Assembly: GCA_012961745.1 (NCBI GenBank)
Contig: DTYT01000342.1
Span: forward strand, 1-5,805
Direction: 5' to 3'
Source: Kiritimatiellia bacterium
GTDB taxonomy: Bacteria > Verrucomicrobiota > Kiritimatiellia > B70-G9
Length of the DNA stretch: 5,805 bases
Shown: one piece after another, positions 1-5,436 of the stretch
Layout of the letters: each line of letters starts with the position of its first letter
Position numbering within the stretch: position 1 is the first letter of the stretch
Notes under the pieces: generated by a model
Told to the model about the DNA's origin: nothing
Databases searched by the model: none
The model's input: only the letters and a program-made list of their open reading frames with translations
Translations under genes and position numbers: made by a program

Positions 1-2
1 AT

Positions 3-575
3 CGCGCGGGCCAAGGCCAGTTTCTGTTGCATCCCCTTAGAGTACTCTCCGATCCGCCGGTCCCACGCTTCCGGCATGCTTCCCGCCGCCTTTTCGCGGC
101 GGGAATGTGTGCGGAGGTGGTGTACCGGGGGAATGCGGTCGGTGTGCTGGGGGTGATCCGGCATGAGCTGGCGCGGAAGAGAAGGCTGGTGCCGCCTCCG
201 GCGATGGCCGAACTGAGGGTGGACCCGCTGTTGGAGAATCTGGACCGGTATAGGACGTACGAGCCCTTGCCGCCGTATCCGGCGGTCCGGCGGGACATAT
301 CGTTCGTTGTGTCCGAGAATGTCAAGCATGAAGATGTAATGGCGGTTGTGCGTGAGACGGGGCCGGAGGAGTTGGCAAGCGTGAGGCTTTTTGATATATT
401 TTATTCCGAGCGAATAGGCAGGGGAAAGAAAAGCATGGCCTACTCGCTGGAATACCGCTCCCGGTGCCGGACGTTGACCGACGAGGAAGTGAACCGCTGG
501 GTCGGGGAACTTGCCGCGGCACTGGAGAAGCAGCTGGGGGCGGTGATCCGCGAGGGTCCTGAAACCGGAAAGTAG
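3..575 (+). CDS. pheT: Phenylalanine--tRNA ligase beta subunit, C-terminal part (5' end outside window)
   Basis: This is the last 190 residues of PheT, the beta chain of the alpha2-beta2 cytosolic enzyme that charges tRNA-Phe. Only the C-terminal part of the roughly 800-residue protein lies here. The visible part has the end of the B3/B4-to-core region ('CAEVVYRGNAVGVLG', matching the family's 'AEV...G..VGVLGE' strand pair), then the ferredoxin-fold anticodon-binding domain (FDX-ACB) at about residues 86-186. That domain shows the hallmarks 'YPAVRRDISFVV', 'LFDIF', 'GKKSMAYSLEY' and 'RTLTDEEVN', and the protein stops soon after, as usual. One oddity: where most PheT proteins read HPGR before the 'AEV' strand, this one reads 'AAGM' (bases 96-107). 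The first 85 bases are also only weakly PheT-like, but the open frame continues without a stop. Family identity is seen directly; function is from family knowledge. Confidence 0.96.
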   Translation, partial: RAGQGQFLLHPLRVLSDPPVPRFRHASRRLFAAGMCAEVVYRGNAVGVLGVIRHELARKRRLVPPPAMAELRVDPLLENLDRYRTYEPLPPYPAVRRDISFVVSENVKHEDVMAVVRETGPEELASVRLFDIFYSERIGRGKKSMAYSLEYRSRCRTLTDEEVNRWVGELAAALEKQLGAVIREGPETGK

Positions 576-817
576 GATGGCCGTGAGGAGGGCTGAGGTC
601 AGCGTCAGGGGAACTGCGGAATGCGTGTTGGTTTTGGTGGATTCCAGGACGCATGCACCGTGCGGGGTGTCCGTTTCGCATCGGACTGCTACCGCTGTTT
701 CCGCCGAGAACTACCGAGGTCCTGGTTGTGCGGGGCCGGTTGGATCTTTAACAGTCACAGGTGGCGGGGAGCCGGCGCCGAAGGCAGCCGGTGCCCCGCA
801 GAAAGGTTGCTTTTCGT
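576..817. other. Intergenic region between pheT and the 6S-like RNA
   Basis: This gap of 242 bases holds no gene I can support. An 80-codon open frame starts at 577, one base after the pheT stop, but its product matches nothing I recognise and it runs into the RNA gene at 818. The clearest structure is the hairpin at 764-799, listed separately. No convincing -35/-10 pair was found for the downstream RNA; the closest AT-rich stretches (747-753 and 817-822) lack a correctly spaced partner. Confidence 0.6.
764..814 (+). terminator. G+C-rich hairpin followed by a T-rich run, possible pheT terminator
   Basis: Bases 764-769 (gcgggg) pair with 794-799 (ccccgc). After a 2x2 internal loop, 772-776 (ccggc) pairs with 787-791 (gccgg), and 777-779 (gcc) pairs with 783-785 (ggc) around a GAA triloop. 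This makes a 14-bp hairpin. A T-rich stretch, 'ttgctttt', follows at 807-814, about seven bases after the stem. That gap is longer than in a classical intrinsic terminator, so termination would be weak or the hairpin may have another role. The position, between pheT and a separately transcribed RNA, fits a terminator. The pairing is seen directly; the role is inferred. Confidence 0.35.
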
Positions 818-1001
818 AAATACCCTGCCTGGTTCGTGGTGGGCCGGTATCTCTGACCCAACACCGATTGCAAGGGGAGTTCGGGTCCGGGCAGTGAGCC
901 GAGGTCCCGGGAAGGGAAACGGTGAGCTGGCCGGCAGAGCACCCACCTCGTGAGGACGAGGTCCAGAGATAAGGCCCGTAACGGCTGATGGCGGGGTATT
1001 T
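818..1001 (+). ncRNA. ssrS: Candidate 6S RNA (SsrS), regulator of RNA polymerase
   Basis: 6S RNA mimics an open promoter and binds the housekeeping RNA polymerase holoenzyme, lowering transcription in stationary phase. Pairing found by eye: 818-829 with 990-1001 (12 bp, one G-U) and 839-855 with 964-979 (about 14-15 bp, small internal loop) form a long basal stem. A large bubble follows; its 5' strand is about 856-882. Its 3' strand carries a perfect 7-bp hairpin (945-951 with 956-962, loop GAGG). An apical arm is formed by 883-886 with 941-944, 887-890 with 931-934, 892-895 with 926-929, 898-900 with 921-923, and a terminal hairpin 905-908 with 914-917. This is the 6S plan, including the small hairpin on the 3' side of the bubble, and about 184 bases is the usual size. 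Location directly upstream of rarA also fits Firmicutes, where 6S-1 of Bacillus subtilis lies close to rarA (yrvN). Identity was judged by structure and context, not by a covariance search; ends are estimated from the pairing. Confidence 0.72.
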
Positions 1002-1009
1002 TTTACCCC
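990..1009 (+). promoter_or_regulatory. Alternative hairpin and T-run between 6S-like RNA and rarA
   Basis: Bases 993-998 (ggggta) can pair perfectly with 1004-1009 (tacccc) around a loop of five T. The same 990-997 bases also form the 3' strand of the basal stem of the 6S-like RNA (with 822-829), so the two pairings exclude each other. The run of six T at 999-1004 directly after the basal-stem strand could end the small RNA. In read-through transcripts the local hairpin would lie just before the rarA start at 1019. The structures are seen directly; any regulatory effect is inferred. Confidence 0.35.
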
Positions 1010-1018
1010 TTGGCGAGC

Positions 1019-2461
1019 ATGGATCTGTTCGACCAGGACGCAGGGCGGCCGGCCACGCCGGGCGGCGAGCGGGAGGAGGGGGACGAACTGCGCCGCATGC
1101 CGCTGGCGGTGCGGATACGGCCGCGCTCGCTGGACGAGATCGTGGGACAGGCGCACATATTGGCGGAAGGCAAGCTCCTGCGGCGGGCCATAGAAGCTGA
1201 CCGGCTGGACAGTATCATCCTTTACGGGCCCCCGGGTTCGGGAAAGACCACCATTGCCGAGGTCATAGCCCGGGAAACGCGGCGGCGGTTTGAGCGCACC
1301 AGCGGAGTCCTGGCCAACGTGGCTGAGCTGCGCCGACTGCTGGAGGCGGCGCTCTACCGGAAACGTTCGCGTAACGAGGAGACGATTCTGTTCATTGACG
1401 AGATTCACCGGTTCAACAAGGCCCAGCAGGATGTTCTGCTTCCCTATGTTGAGCACGGAGATGTGGTTCTGATCGGCGCAACCACGCACAATCCATACTT
1501 TTTCATCAACAGCCCTCTGGTTTCCCGCTCCCGGATCTTCCAGCTCGAGCCGCTGGACGAGGCTGCGGTGTTGATCCTGCTGCGGCGTGCATTGGAGAGT
1601 GAGAGGGGACTGGCACAGCTCAAGGTGGATGCCGAGGAAGACGCTCTGCGCCACCTGGCCCGGGTATGTGACGGGGATGCGCGGGTGGCGCTCAACGCCT
1701 TGGAGGTCGCCGCGCTGACCACGCCACCGGATGAGAGGGGCACAGTCCATATCCGGCTGAAAGAGGCGGAGGAATCTATCCAGAAGAAGGCCGTGGTTTA
1801 CGACCACGATGAAGACGGGCACTACGATACCATCTCGGCATTCATCAAGAGCGTCCGGGGTTCCGATGCTGACGCGGCTCTCTACTGGTTGGCGAAGATG
1901 CTTTACGCCGGGGAGGATCCGCGTTTCATCGCGCGCCGACTGATCATACTGGCCTCGGAGGACATCGGCAATGCGGATCCCCAGGCCCTGCCGCTGGCAG
2001 TGGCGGCACTGGAGGCGGTGGATTTCGTGGGAATGCCCGAGGCAAGGATCATTCTGGCGCAGGCGGTGGCCTATCTGGCGACGGCGCCCAAGAGCAACGC
2101 GGCTTACCGGGCGGTGGAGGAGGCGATGCGCGACGTGGAGGAAGGTCGAACCCTACCGGTTCCCCGTTCTCTGCGGAGCACCGGGTACCGGGGGGCCCGG
2201 GAGCTGGGCCACGCGGGGTGCAAGTACGCCCACGATTACCCGGAGCACTTCGTGGTACAGGAATACGCCCCTTTGGGCCGGAGGTACTACCGGCCGGGGA
2301 ATCAGGGATTCGAGCAGGTTATACGCAAGCGCATGGAAGGCTGGGAGAAACTGCGTCAACCGGAGCGGGGGAAGGCGGATCGCGATGGCGGAAGAGGCTC
2401 AAGTCGCAGCGGCCGGGGAGAAAGCCAGGCTGCGCCTCCGGATGGAGAAGCGTCGTCGTAA
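1019..2461 (+). CDS. rarA: Replication-associated recombination protein A (AAA+ ATPase RarA/MgsA)
   Basis: This 480-residue protein is a homologue of bacterial RarA and eukaryotic WRNIP1/Mgs1, a tetrameric clamp-loader-like ATPase acting at stalled replication forks. AAA+ landmarks: 'RIRPRSLDEIVGQ' near residues 33-45, Walker A 'GPPGSGKT' at 70-77, Walker B 'ILFIDE' at 123-128, sensor 1 'GATTHNP' at 153-159, arginine-finger region 'SRSR' at 169-172 and sensor 2 'GDAR' at 219-222. The C-terminal tetramerisation part includes 'KKAVVYDHDEDGHYD', 'SEDIGNADP' and 'RRYYRPGNQGFE', all family hallmarks. ATG at 1019 gives the usual 'MDLF' N-terminus; an in-frame TTG at 1010 would add three residues. 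The ribosome-binding site is weak. The last 30 or so residues, rich in Gly, Arg and Ser, exceed the usual family end and overlap the next gene. The gene heads the apparent operon running to xseA. Confidence 0.96.
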   Translation: MDLFDQDAGRPATPGGEREEGDELRRMPLAVRIRPRSLDEIVGQAHILAEGKLLRRAIEADRLDSIILYGPPGSGKTTIAEVIARETRRRFERTSGVLANVAELRRLLEAALYRKRSRNEETILFIDEIHRFNKAQQDVLLPYVEHGDVVLIGATTHNPYFFINSPLVSRSRIFQLEPLDEAAVLILLRRALESERGLAQLKVDAEEDALRHLARVCDGDARVALNALEVAALTTPPDERGTVHIRLKEAEESIQKKAVVYDHDEDGHYDTISAFIKSVRGSDADAALYWLAKMLYAGEDPRFIARRLIILASEDIGNADPQALPLAVAALEAVDFVGMPEARIILAQAVAYLATAPKSNAAYRAVEEAMRDVEEGRTLPVPRSLRSTGYRGARELGHAGCKYAHDYPEHFVVQEYAPLGRRYYRPGNQGFEQVIRKRMEGWEKLRQPERGKADRDGGRGSSRSGRGESQAAPPDGEASS

Positions 2462-3026
2462 CCTCTCGGCGGGCTGGGTGGTGGAGGCGAGTGCCCGGAT
2501 CGTGTCCCGGCTGGTGGAGATTGTCGCTCGCCAGGGTGCGTGCCGGGTAGGTTGCTACCTGGCGCGGCCGTGGGAGGTGCGGACGGAGCGGTTCGTGGAA
2601 TACTGCTGGTCCACGGGTCGGCAAGTATGGGTGCCAGCCGTTCAGGGGAGGGCGGGGCAATACGAGTGGTGCCGGTACTCGGCCGGGGCTGGGGTGGTGC
2701 GCGGACCTTGGGGGGTCGAGCAGCCGGCGGTCCTTCATCCGATGCGTGGCGGCGACCTGGACGTGGTGGTAGTTCCCGGGGTGGCGTTTGATTCCCGCGG
2801 GAACCGGTTGGGGTATGGGGGCGGGCATTTCGACCGGCTGCTGGAGGGTATCCGCGGGTTGAAGGTGGGGGTGGCATTCGATTTTCAGGTTGTGGGGCGG
2901 CTGCCGGTGGAGCCGAGCGATCGCGCGGTGGAGCTGGTGATCACTGAGCAGCGGGAGATTTCTTGTCGTGGAAACCGGTCAAGATCCGAGCCGGGTGATG
3001 GAATCAAGCCCAATGAGAAGAGATAG
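2385..3026 (+). CDS. 5-formyltetrahydrofolate cyclo-ligase (5,10-methenyl-THF synthetase)
   Basis: The product is a 213-residue cytosolic enzyme of the MTHFS/YgfA family, which converts 5-formyl-THF to 5,10-methenyl-THF with ATP and so salvages inhibitory folinic acid. Visible family features: the N-terminal helix with 'KARLRLRMEKRRRNLS' (12-27), 'ARPWEVRTERFV' (60-71) with 'GRQVWVPAV' (78-86), and the strand 'DVVVVPGVAFD' (126-136). These lead into the nucleotide-binding glycine loop 'RLGYGGGHFDRLL' (141-153), followed by 'VGVAFDFQ' (161-168) and 'EPSDRAVELVITE' (176-188). The usual EPHD reads EPSD here. ATG 2385 is chosen because it keeps the conserved first helix and has a ribosome-binding site at 2367-2375; ATG 2442 would cut that helix. 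The start overlaps rarA by 77 bases, suggesting translational coupling. The symbol is left empty because fau, ygfA and yqgN are all in use. Confidence 0.95.
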   Translation: MAEEAQVAAAGEKARLRLRMEKRRRNLSAGWVVEASARIVSRLVEIVARQGACRVGCYLARPWEVRTERFVEYCWSTGRQVWVPAVQGRAGQYEWCRYSAGAGVVRGPWGVEQPAVLHPMRGGDLDVVVVPGVAFDSRGNRLGYGGGHFDRLLEGIRGLKVGVAFDFQVVGRLPVEPSDRAVELVITEQREISCRGNRSRSEPGDGIKPNEKR

Positions 3027-3028
3027 GT

Positions 3029-3036
3029 GGGGGAAG
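3029..3036 (+). promoter_or_regulatory. Ribosome-binding site of rny
   Basis: The purine run GGGGGAAG lies five bases before ATG 3042. This decides for ATG 3042 over the in-frame GTG at 3027, which directly abuts the stop codon of the preceding gene and has no ribosome-binding site of its own. Confidence 0.7.
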
Positions 3037-3041
3037 TAGCC

Positions 3042-4622
3042 ATGCTGACGATACCCTGGTGGTTGCCGACGCTGGTGGCGATTGCATGTATTTTCGCCGG
3101 ATTCGCCCTTCAACTGGTTGCCAGCCGGTTGCGGGGCGAGGCCGCGGTTCGACGGGCCGGCCAGATACTCAAGGAAGCCAAGCTCGAAGCGCGCAACGTG
3201 ATCCAGCAGGCTGGGATAGAGGCCGACCGGGAGTTCAAGCGCCGGCTTGAGGAGATTGAGCGGCTCCGGCGGAGGGCGGCAGAGGAGGCTGCGGAACAAC
3301 GGGAAGTGCTCAAAGCGCGGGAGCAGAGGGTGGCGACCAGGGAGCTGAATCTCGACCGCAAGTTGGCCTTGCTTGACCGCAAGGAGGAGAAGCTGGAGCA
3401 GAGCCTGGGTGAAGTGGAAAAGCGGGCCCGGGAACTGGAAGCCAAGCGCAAGGAACTGGAGGAACTGATTGCCTCCCAGCAGCGGGAGCTGCAGCGCGTT
3501 TCCGGGCTGACCCGTCAGGAGGCCCGCGAAGAATTCATGCATCGGCTGGAAGAAGAGCTCCGGGGGGAGTGCGGGGCTCTGATCCGGCGCATGCAGGAGG
3601 AAGCCCGGGATAGCGCGGCGCGCCAGGCGCGGGAGATAATCACCGAGGCTATCGTGCGCTACGCGGCCGATCAGGTCAATCGGGTGACGACTTCCTCTGT
3701 GCCGCTTCCCAACGACGAGATGAAGGGAAGGATCATCGGTAAAGAGGGACGCAACATCCGCGCTTTCCAGGCCGCAACGGGCGTGGATGTACTGATCGAC
3801 GATACCCCGGAGGTGGTGGTTCTGTCATGCTTCGATCCCGTGCGCCGCGAGATAGCCCGGATGGCGTTGGAGCGGCTGGTGACCGACGGCCGCATCCAGC
3901 CCGCGAGTATTGAGGAGGCGGTGAAGTGGGCCCGGGAAGAAATGGAGACCCGGATCCGGGACGCTGGCGAGAAGGCGGTGATGGATGCGGGCATAAGCGC
4001 AGTGCCGCCGCAGATCGTGCATACTCTGGGGCGGCTGGAGTTCCGCTACAGTTACGGGCAGAACGTGCTGCGCCACTCGGTGGAGATGGCCCACATCATG
4101 GGCGTGATGGCGGCCGAGCTTGGTCTGGATCCCATGATCGCGCGGCGGGTGGGGCTGTTTCATGACATCGGCAAGGCCCTGGATCACCAGCACGAGGGGG
4201 GACATGCGCTGATCGGGGCGGACTTCCTCCGCAAGCAGGGTGAATCCGCGCTGGTCTTCAATGCGGTGGCGGCTCATCACGGGCAGGTGGGGGCGGAAAG
4301 CCCTTACGCGGCTCTGGCGGTGGCGGCGGACGCGATCACCGCCGGGCGGCCCGGTGCCCGGGTGGAGAATACCGACCAATACCTGAAACGCATGGCCAAG
4401 CTGGAAGAGATCGCCAAGCGCTTCCGGGGAGTGACCAAGTGTTACGCGATCCAGGCGGGCCGTGAAATCCGGGTATTCGTGGAGCCGTCGAAGATCGATG
4501 ACAATGGGGCCATGCAACTGGCGCGGAACATCAGCAAGTTGATCGAGGAGAAGATGGAATACCCGGGTCAGATCAAGGTGACGGTAATCCGCGAAACCCG
4601 CTGCATCGAGTTCGCACGGTGA
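3042..4622 (+). CDS. rny: Ribonuclease Y (membrane-anchored endoribonuclease)
   Basis: RNase Y starts mRNA decay in many Firmicutes and works at the inner face of the membrane. The 526-residue product is close to the 520 residues of the Bacillus subtilis enzyme. Order of parts: an N-terminal membrane helix (about 5-27, 'WWLPTLVAIACIFAGFALQL'); a long charged coiled coil (about 35-195, rich in Glu, Arg, Lys and Leu); a KH RNA-binding domain with 'GRIIGKEGRNI' at about 229-239; and an HD phosphohydrolase domain. The HD domain shows 'LRHS' (His345), 'FHDIGKA' (His374-Asp375), 'AAHHGQV' (His412-His413) and 'AADAITA' (Asp430). The C-terminal 'YPGQIKVTVIRETR' is a signature of the family. All expected catalytic metal ligands appear present. 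The gene sits 15 bases after the cyclo-ligase gene and 25 bases before ymdB. RNase Y and YmdB genes are adjacent in many Firmicutes. Confidence 0.98.
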   Translation: MLTIPWWLPTLVAIACIFAGFALQLVASRLRGEAAVRRAGQILKEAKLEARNVIQQAGIEADREFKRRLEEIERLRRRAAEEAAEQREVLKAREQRVATRELNLDRKLALLDRKEEKLEQSLGEVEKRARELEAKRKELEELIASQQRELQRVSGLTRQEAREEFMHRLEEELRGECGALIRRMQEEARDSAARQAREIITEAIVRYAADQVNRVTTSSVPLPNDEMKGRIIGKEGRNIRAFQAATGVDVLIDDTPEVVVLSCFDPVRREIARMALERLVTDGRIQPASIEEAVKWAREEMETRIRDAGEKAVMDAGISAVPPQIVHTLGRLEFRYSYGQNVLRHSVEMAHIMGVMAAELGLDPMIARRVGLFHDIGKALDHQHEGGHALIGADFLRKQGESALVFNAVAAHHGQVGAESPYAALAVAADAITAGRPGARVENTDQYLKRMAKLEEIAKRFRGVTKCYAIQAGREIRVFVEPSKIDDNGAMQLARNISKLIEEKMEYPGQIKVTVIRETRCIEFAR

Positions 4623-4635
4623 GTAGCCGTTCCGG

Positions 4636-4642
4636 AAAGGAG
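4636..4642 (+). promoter_or_regulatory. Ribosome-binding site of ymdB
   Basis: AAAGGAG lies five bases before ATG 4648 but only two bases before the in-frame GTG at 4645. The spacing therefore supports ATG 4648 as the start, which also gives the standard N-terminus 'MRIVVCGD'. Confidence 0.7.
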
Positions 4643-4647
4643 CAGTG

Positions 4648-5436
4648 ATGCGCATCGTAGTTTGTGGGGACATCGTCGGCTCACCGGGCCGGCGCGTCTT
4701 CGGGCAGGCCGCGCAGTATTTCCGCACGAAGCTGCGTGCGGACCTGGTGGTGGCCAACGGGGAGAATGCCGCCGGTGGACGGGGCATAACCCCGGCGCTG
4801 GCGGACGAATTGTTCACCGCCGGTGCCGACGTGATCACCCTGGGGGATCACACCTGGGATCAAAAAGAGATCGTCAGTTACCTGGCCGAGAGTCCACGTC
4901 TGCTGCGCCCGGCGAACTTTCCCGGGGGAGTCCCGGGGAGGGGGTGGTGCGTGACCGCGGGAGATCACCCGGTGCTGATCATCAACCTGATTGGCAGGGT
5001 ATTCATGGCGCCGGTGGCGGACTGTCCTTTCCGCAAGGCGGACGAGATCCTGGGCTCCGAGGCCGGACGCACGGCGATCCGGATCGTTGATTTTCACGCC
5101 GAGGCGACGTCCGAGAAGAAGGCGCTGGGTTATTACCTGGCCGGAAGGGTGAGCGCGGTGGTCGGGTCGCACACCCATGTGGCCACGGCGGACGAGGGGA
5201 TACTACCGGGAGGTACCGCCTTTGTCACGGACGTCGGAATGACCGGGCCGCATGATTCAGTTCTGGGCCGGGACCGGGAATCGGTACTGCAGAAGTTTCT
5301 CAGCGGCATGCCTGCCCGGTTCAAAGTCGCCTCCTGCGGGGTGGCCTGTGAGGCGGTGCTGATCGAAGTGGATTCCGACACCGGTCGGGCCCGTGACATC
5401 CGGCGTGTTCGTTGGACCGAGGATGGGGGTGCTTGA
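4648..5436 (+). CDS. ymdB: YmdB family metallophosphoesterase (TIGR00282, 2',3'-cyclic-nucleotide phosphodiesterase type)
   Basis: The 262-residue protein belongs to the YmdB family of calcineurin-like phosphoesterases. The Bacillus subtilis member hydrolyses 2',3'-cyclic nucleotides and affects biofilm and motility decisions, probably through RNA turnover. Numbering here matches that protein: Asp8 in 'CGDIVGSPGRR', Glu39-Asn40 in 'NGENAAGG', His68 in 'LGDHTWD', His150 in 'DFHAEATSEK', and His175 and His177 in 'GSHTHV'. Further family blocks are 'RLLRPANFP', 'NLIGRVFM', 'AVVGSHTH' and 'TDVGMTGPHDS'. The one departure is Asp67 where B. subtilis and most metallophosphoesterases have Asn (GNH motif). 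No signal peptide is seen, so it is probably cytosolic. It follows rny by 25 bases and overlaps the start of xseA. Identity is certain; substrate is inferred from the family. Confidence 0.96.
   Translation: MRIVVCGDIVGSPGRRVFGQAAQYFRTKLRADLVVANGENAAGGRGITPALADELFTAGADVITLGDHTWDQKEIVSYLAESPRLLRPANFPGGVPGRGWCVTAGDHPVLIINLIGRVFMAPVADCPFRKADEILGSEAGRTAIRIVDFHAEATSEKKALGYYLAGRVSAVVGSHTHVATADEGILPGGTAFVTDVGMTGPHDSVLGRDRESVLQKFLSGMPARFKVASCGVACEAVLIEVDSDTGRARDIRRVRWTEDGGA

Noticed and set aside
577..819. 80-codon open frame directly after the pheT stop, and a 110-codon frame at 621-953
   Set aside because: Neither product resembles a known protein, no good ribosome-binding site is seen, and both run into the structured RNA at 818. 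I do not call them genes.
838..865. Local pairing of 838-843 with 857-865
   Set aside because: It needs a three-base bulge and competes with the much longer basal stem, so it is less likely in the mature RNA.
842..976. T-box leader, SRP RNA, tmRNA or RNase P RNA for the structured region
   Set aside because: No T-box GGUGG..ACC signature, no SRP GGAAG tetraloop helix, no tmRNA reading frame or tRNA-like ends, and no RNase P conserved blocks. The 6S plan fits better.
755..1822. Long minus-strand open frame of 355 codons
   Set aside because: It lies opposite rarA and the RNA gene. Long antisense frames are expected in G+C-rich coding DNA, and its product has no recognisable domain.
1971..2384. 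Upstream in-frame extension of the cyclo-ligase frame inside rarA
   Set aside because: The translated extension is Arg/Trp-rich shadow sequence of rarA; the family N-terminus begins after ATG 2385.
3825..4838. Long minus-strand open frame of 337 codons
   Set aside because: It is the antisense shadow of rny and ymdB, whose conserved domains explain this DNA fully; the product is His/Arg/Pro-rich without motifs.
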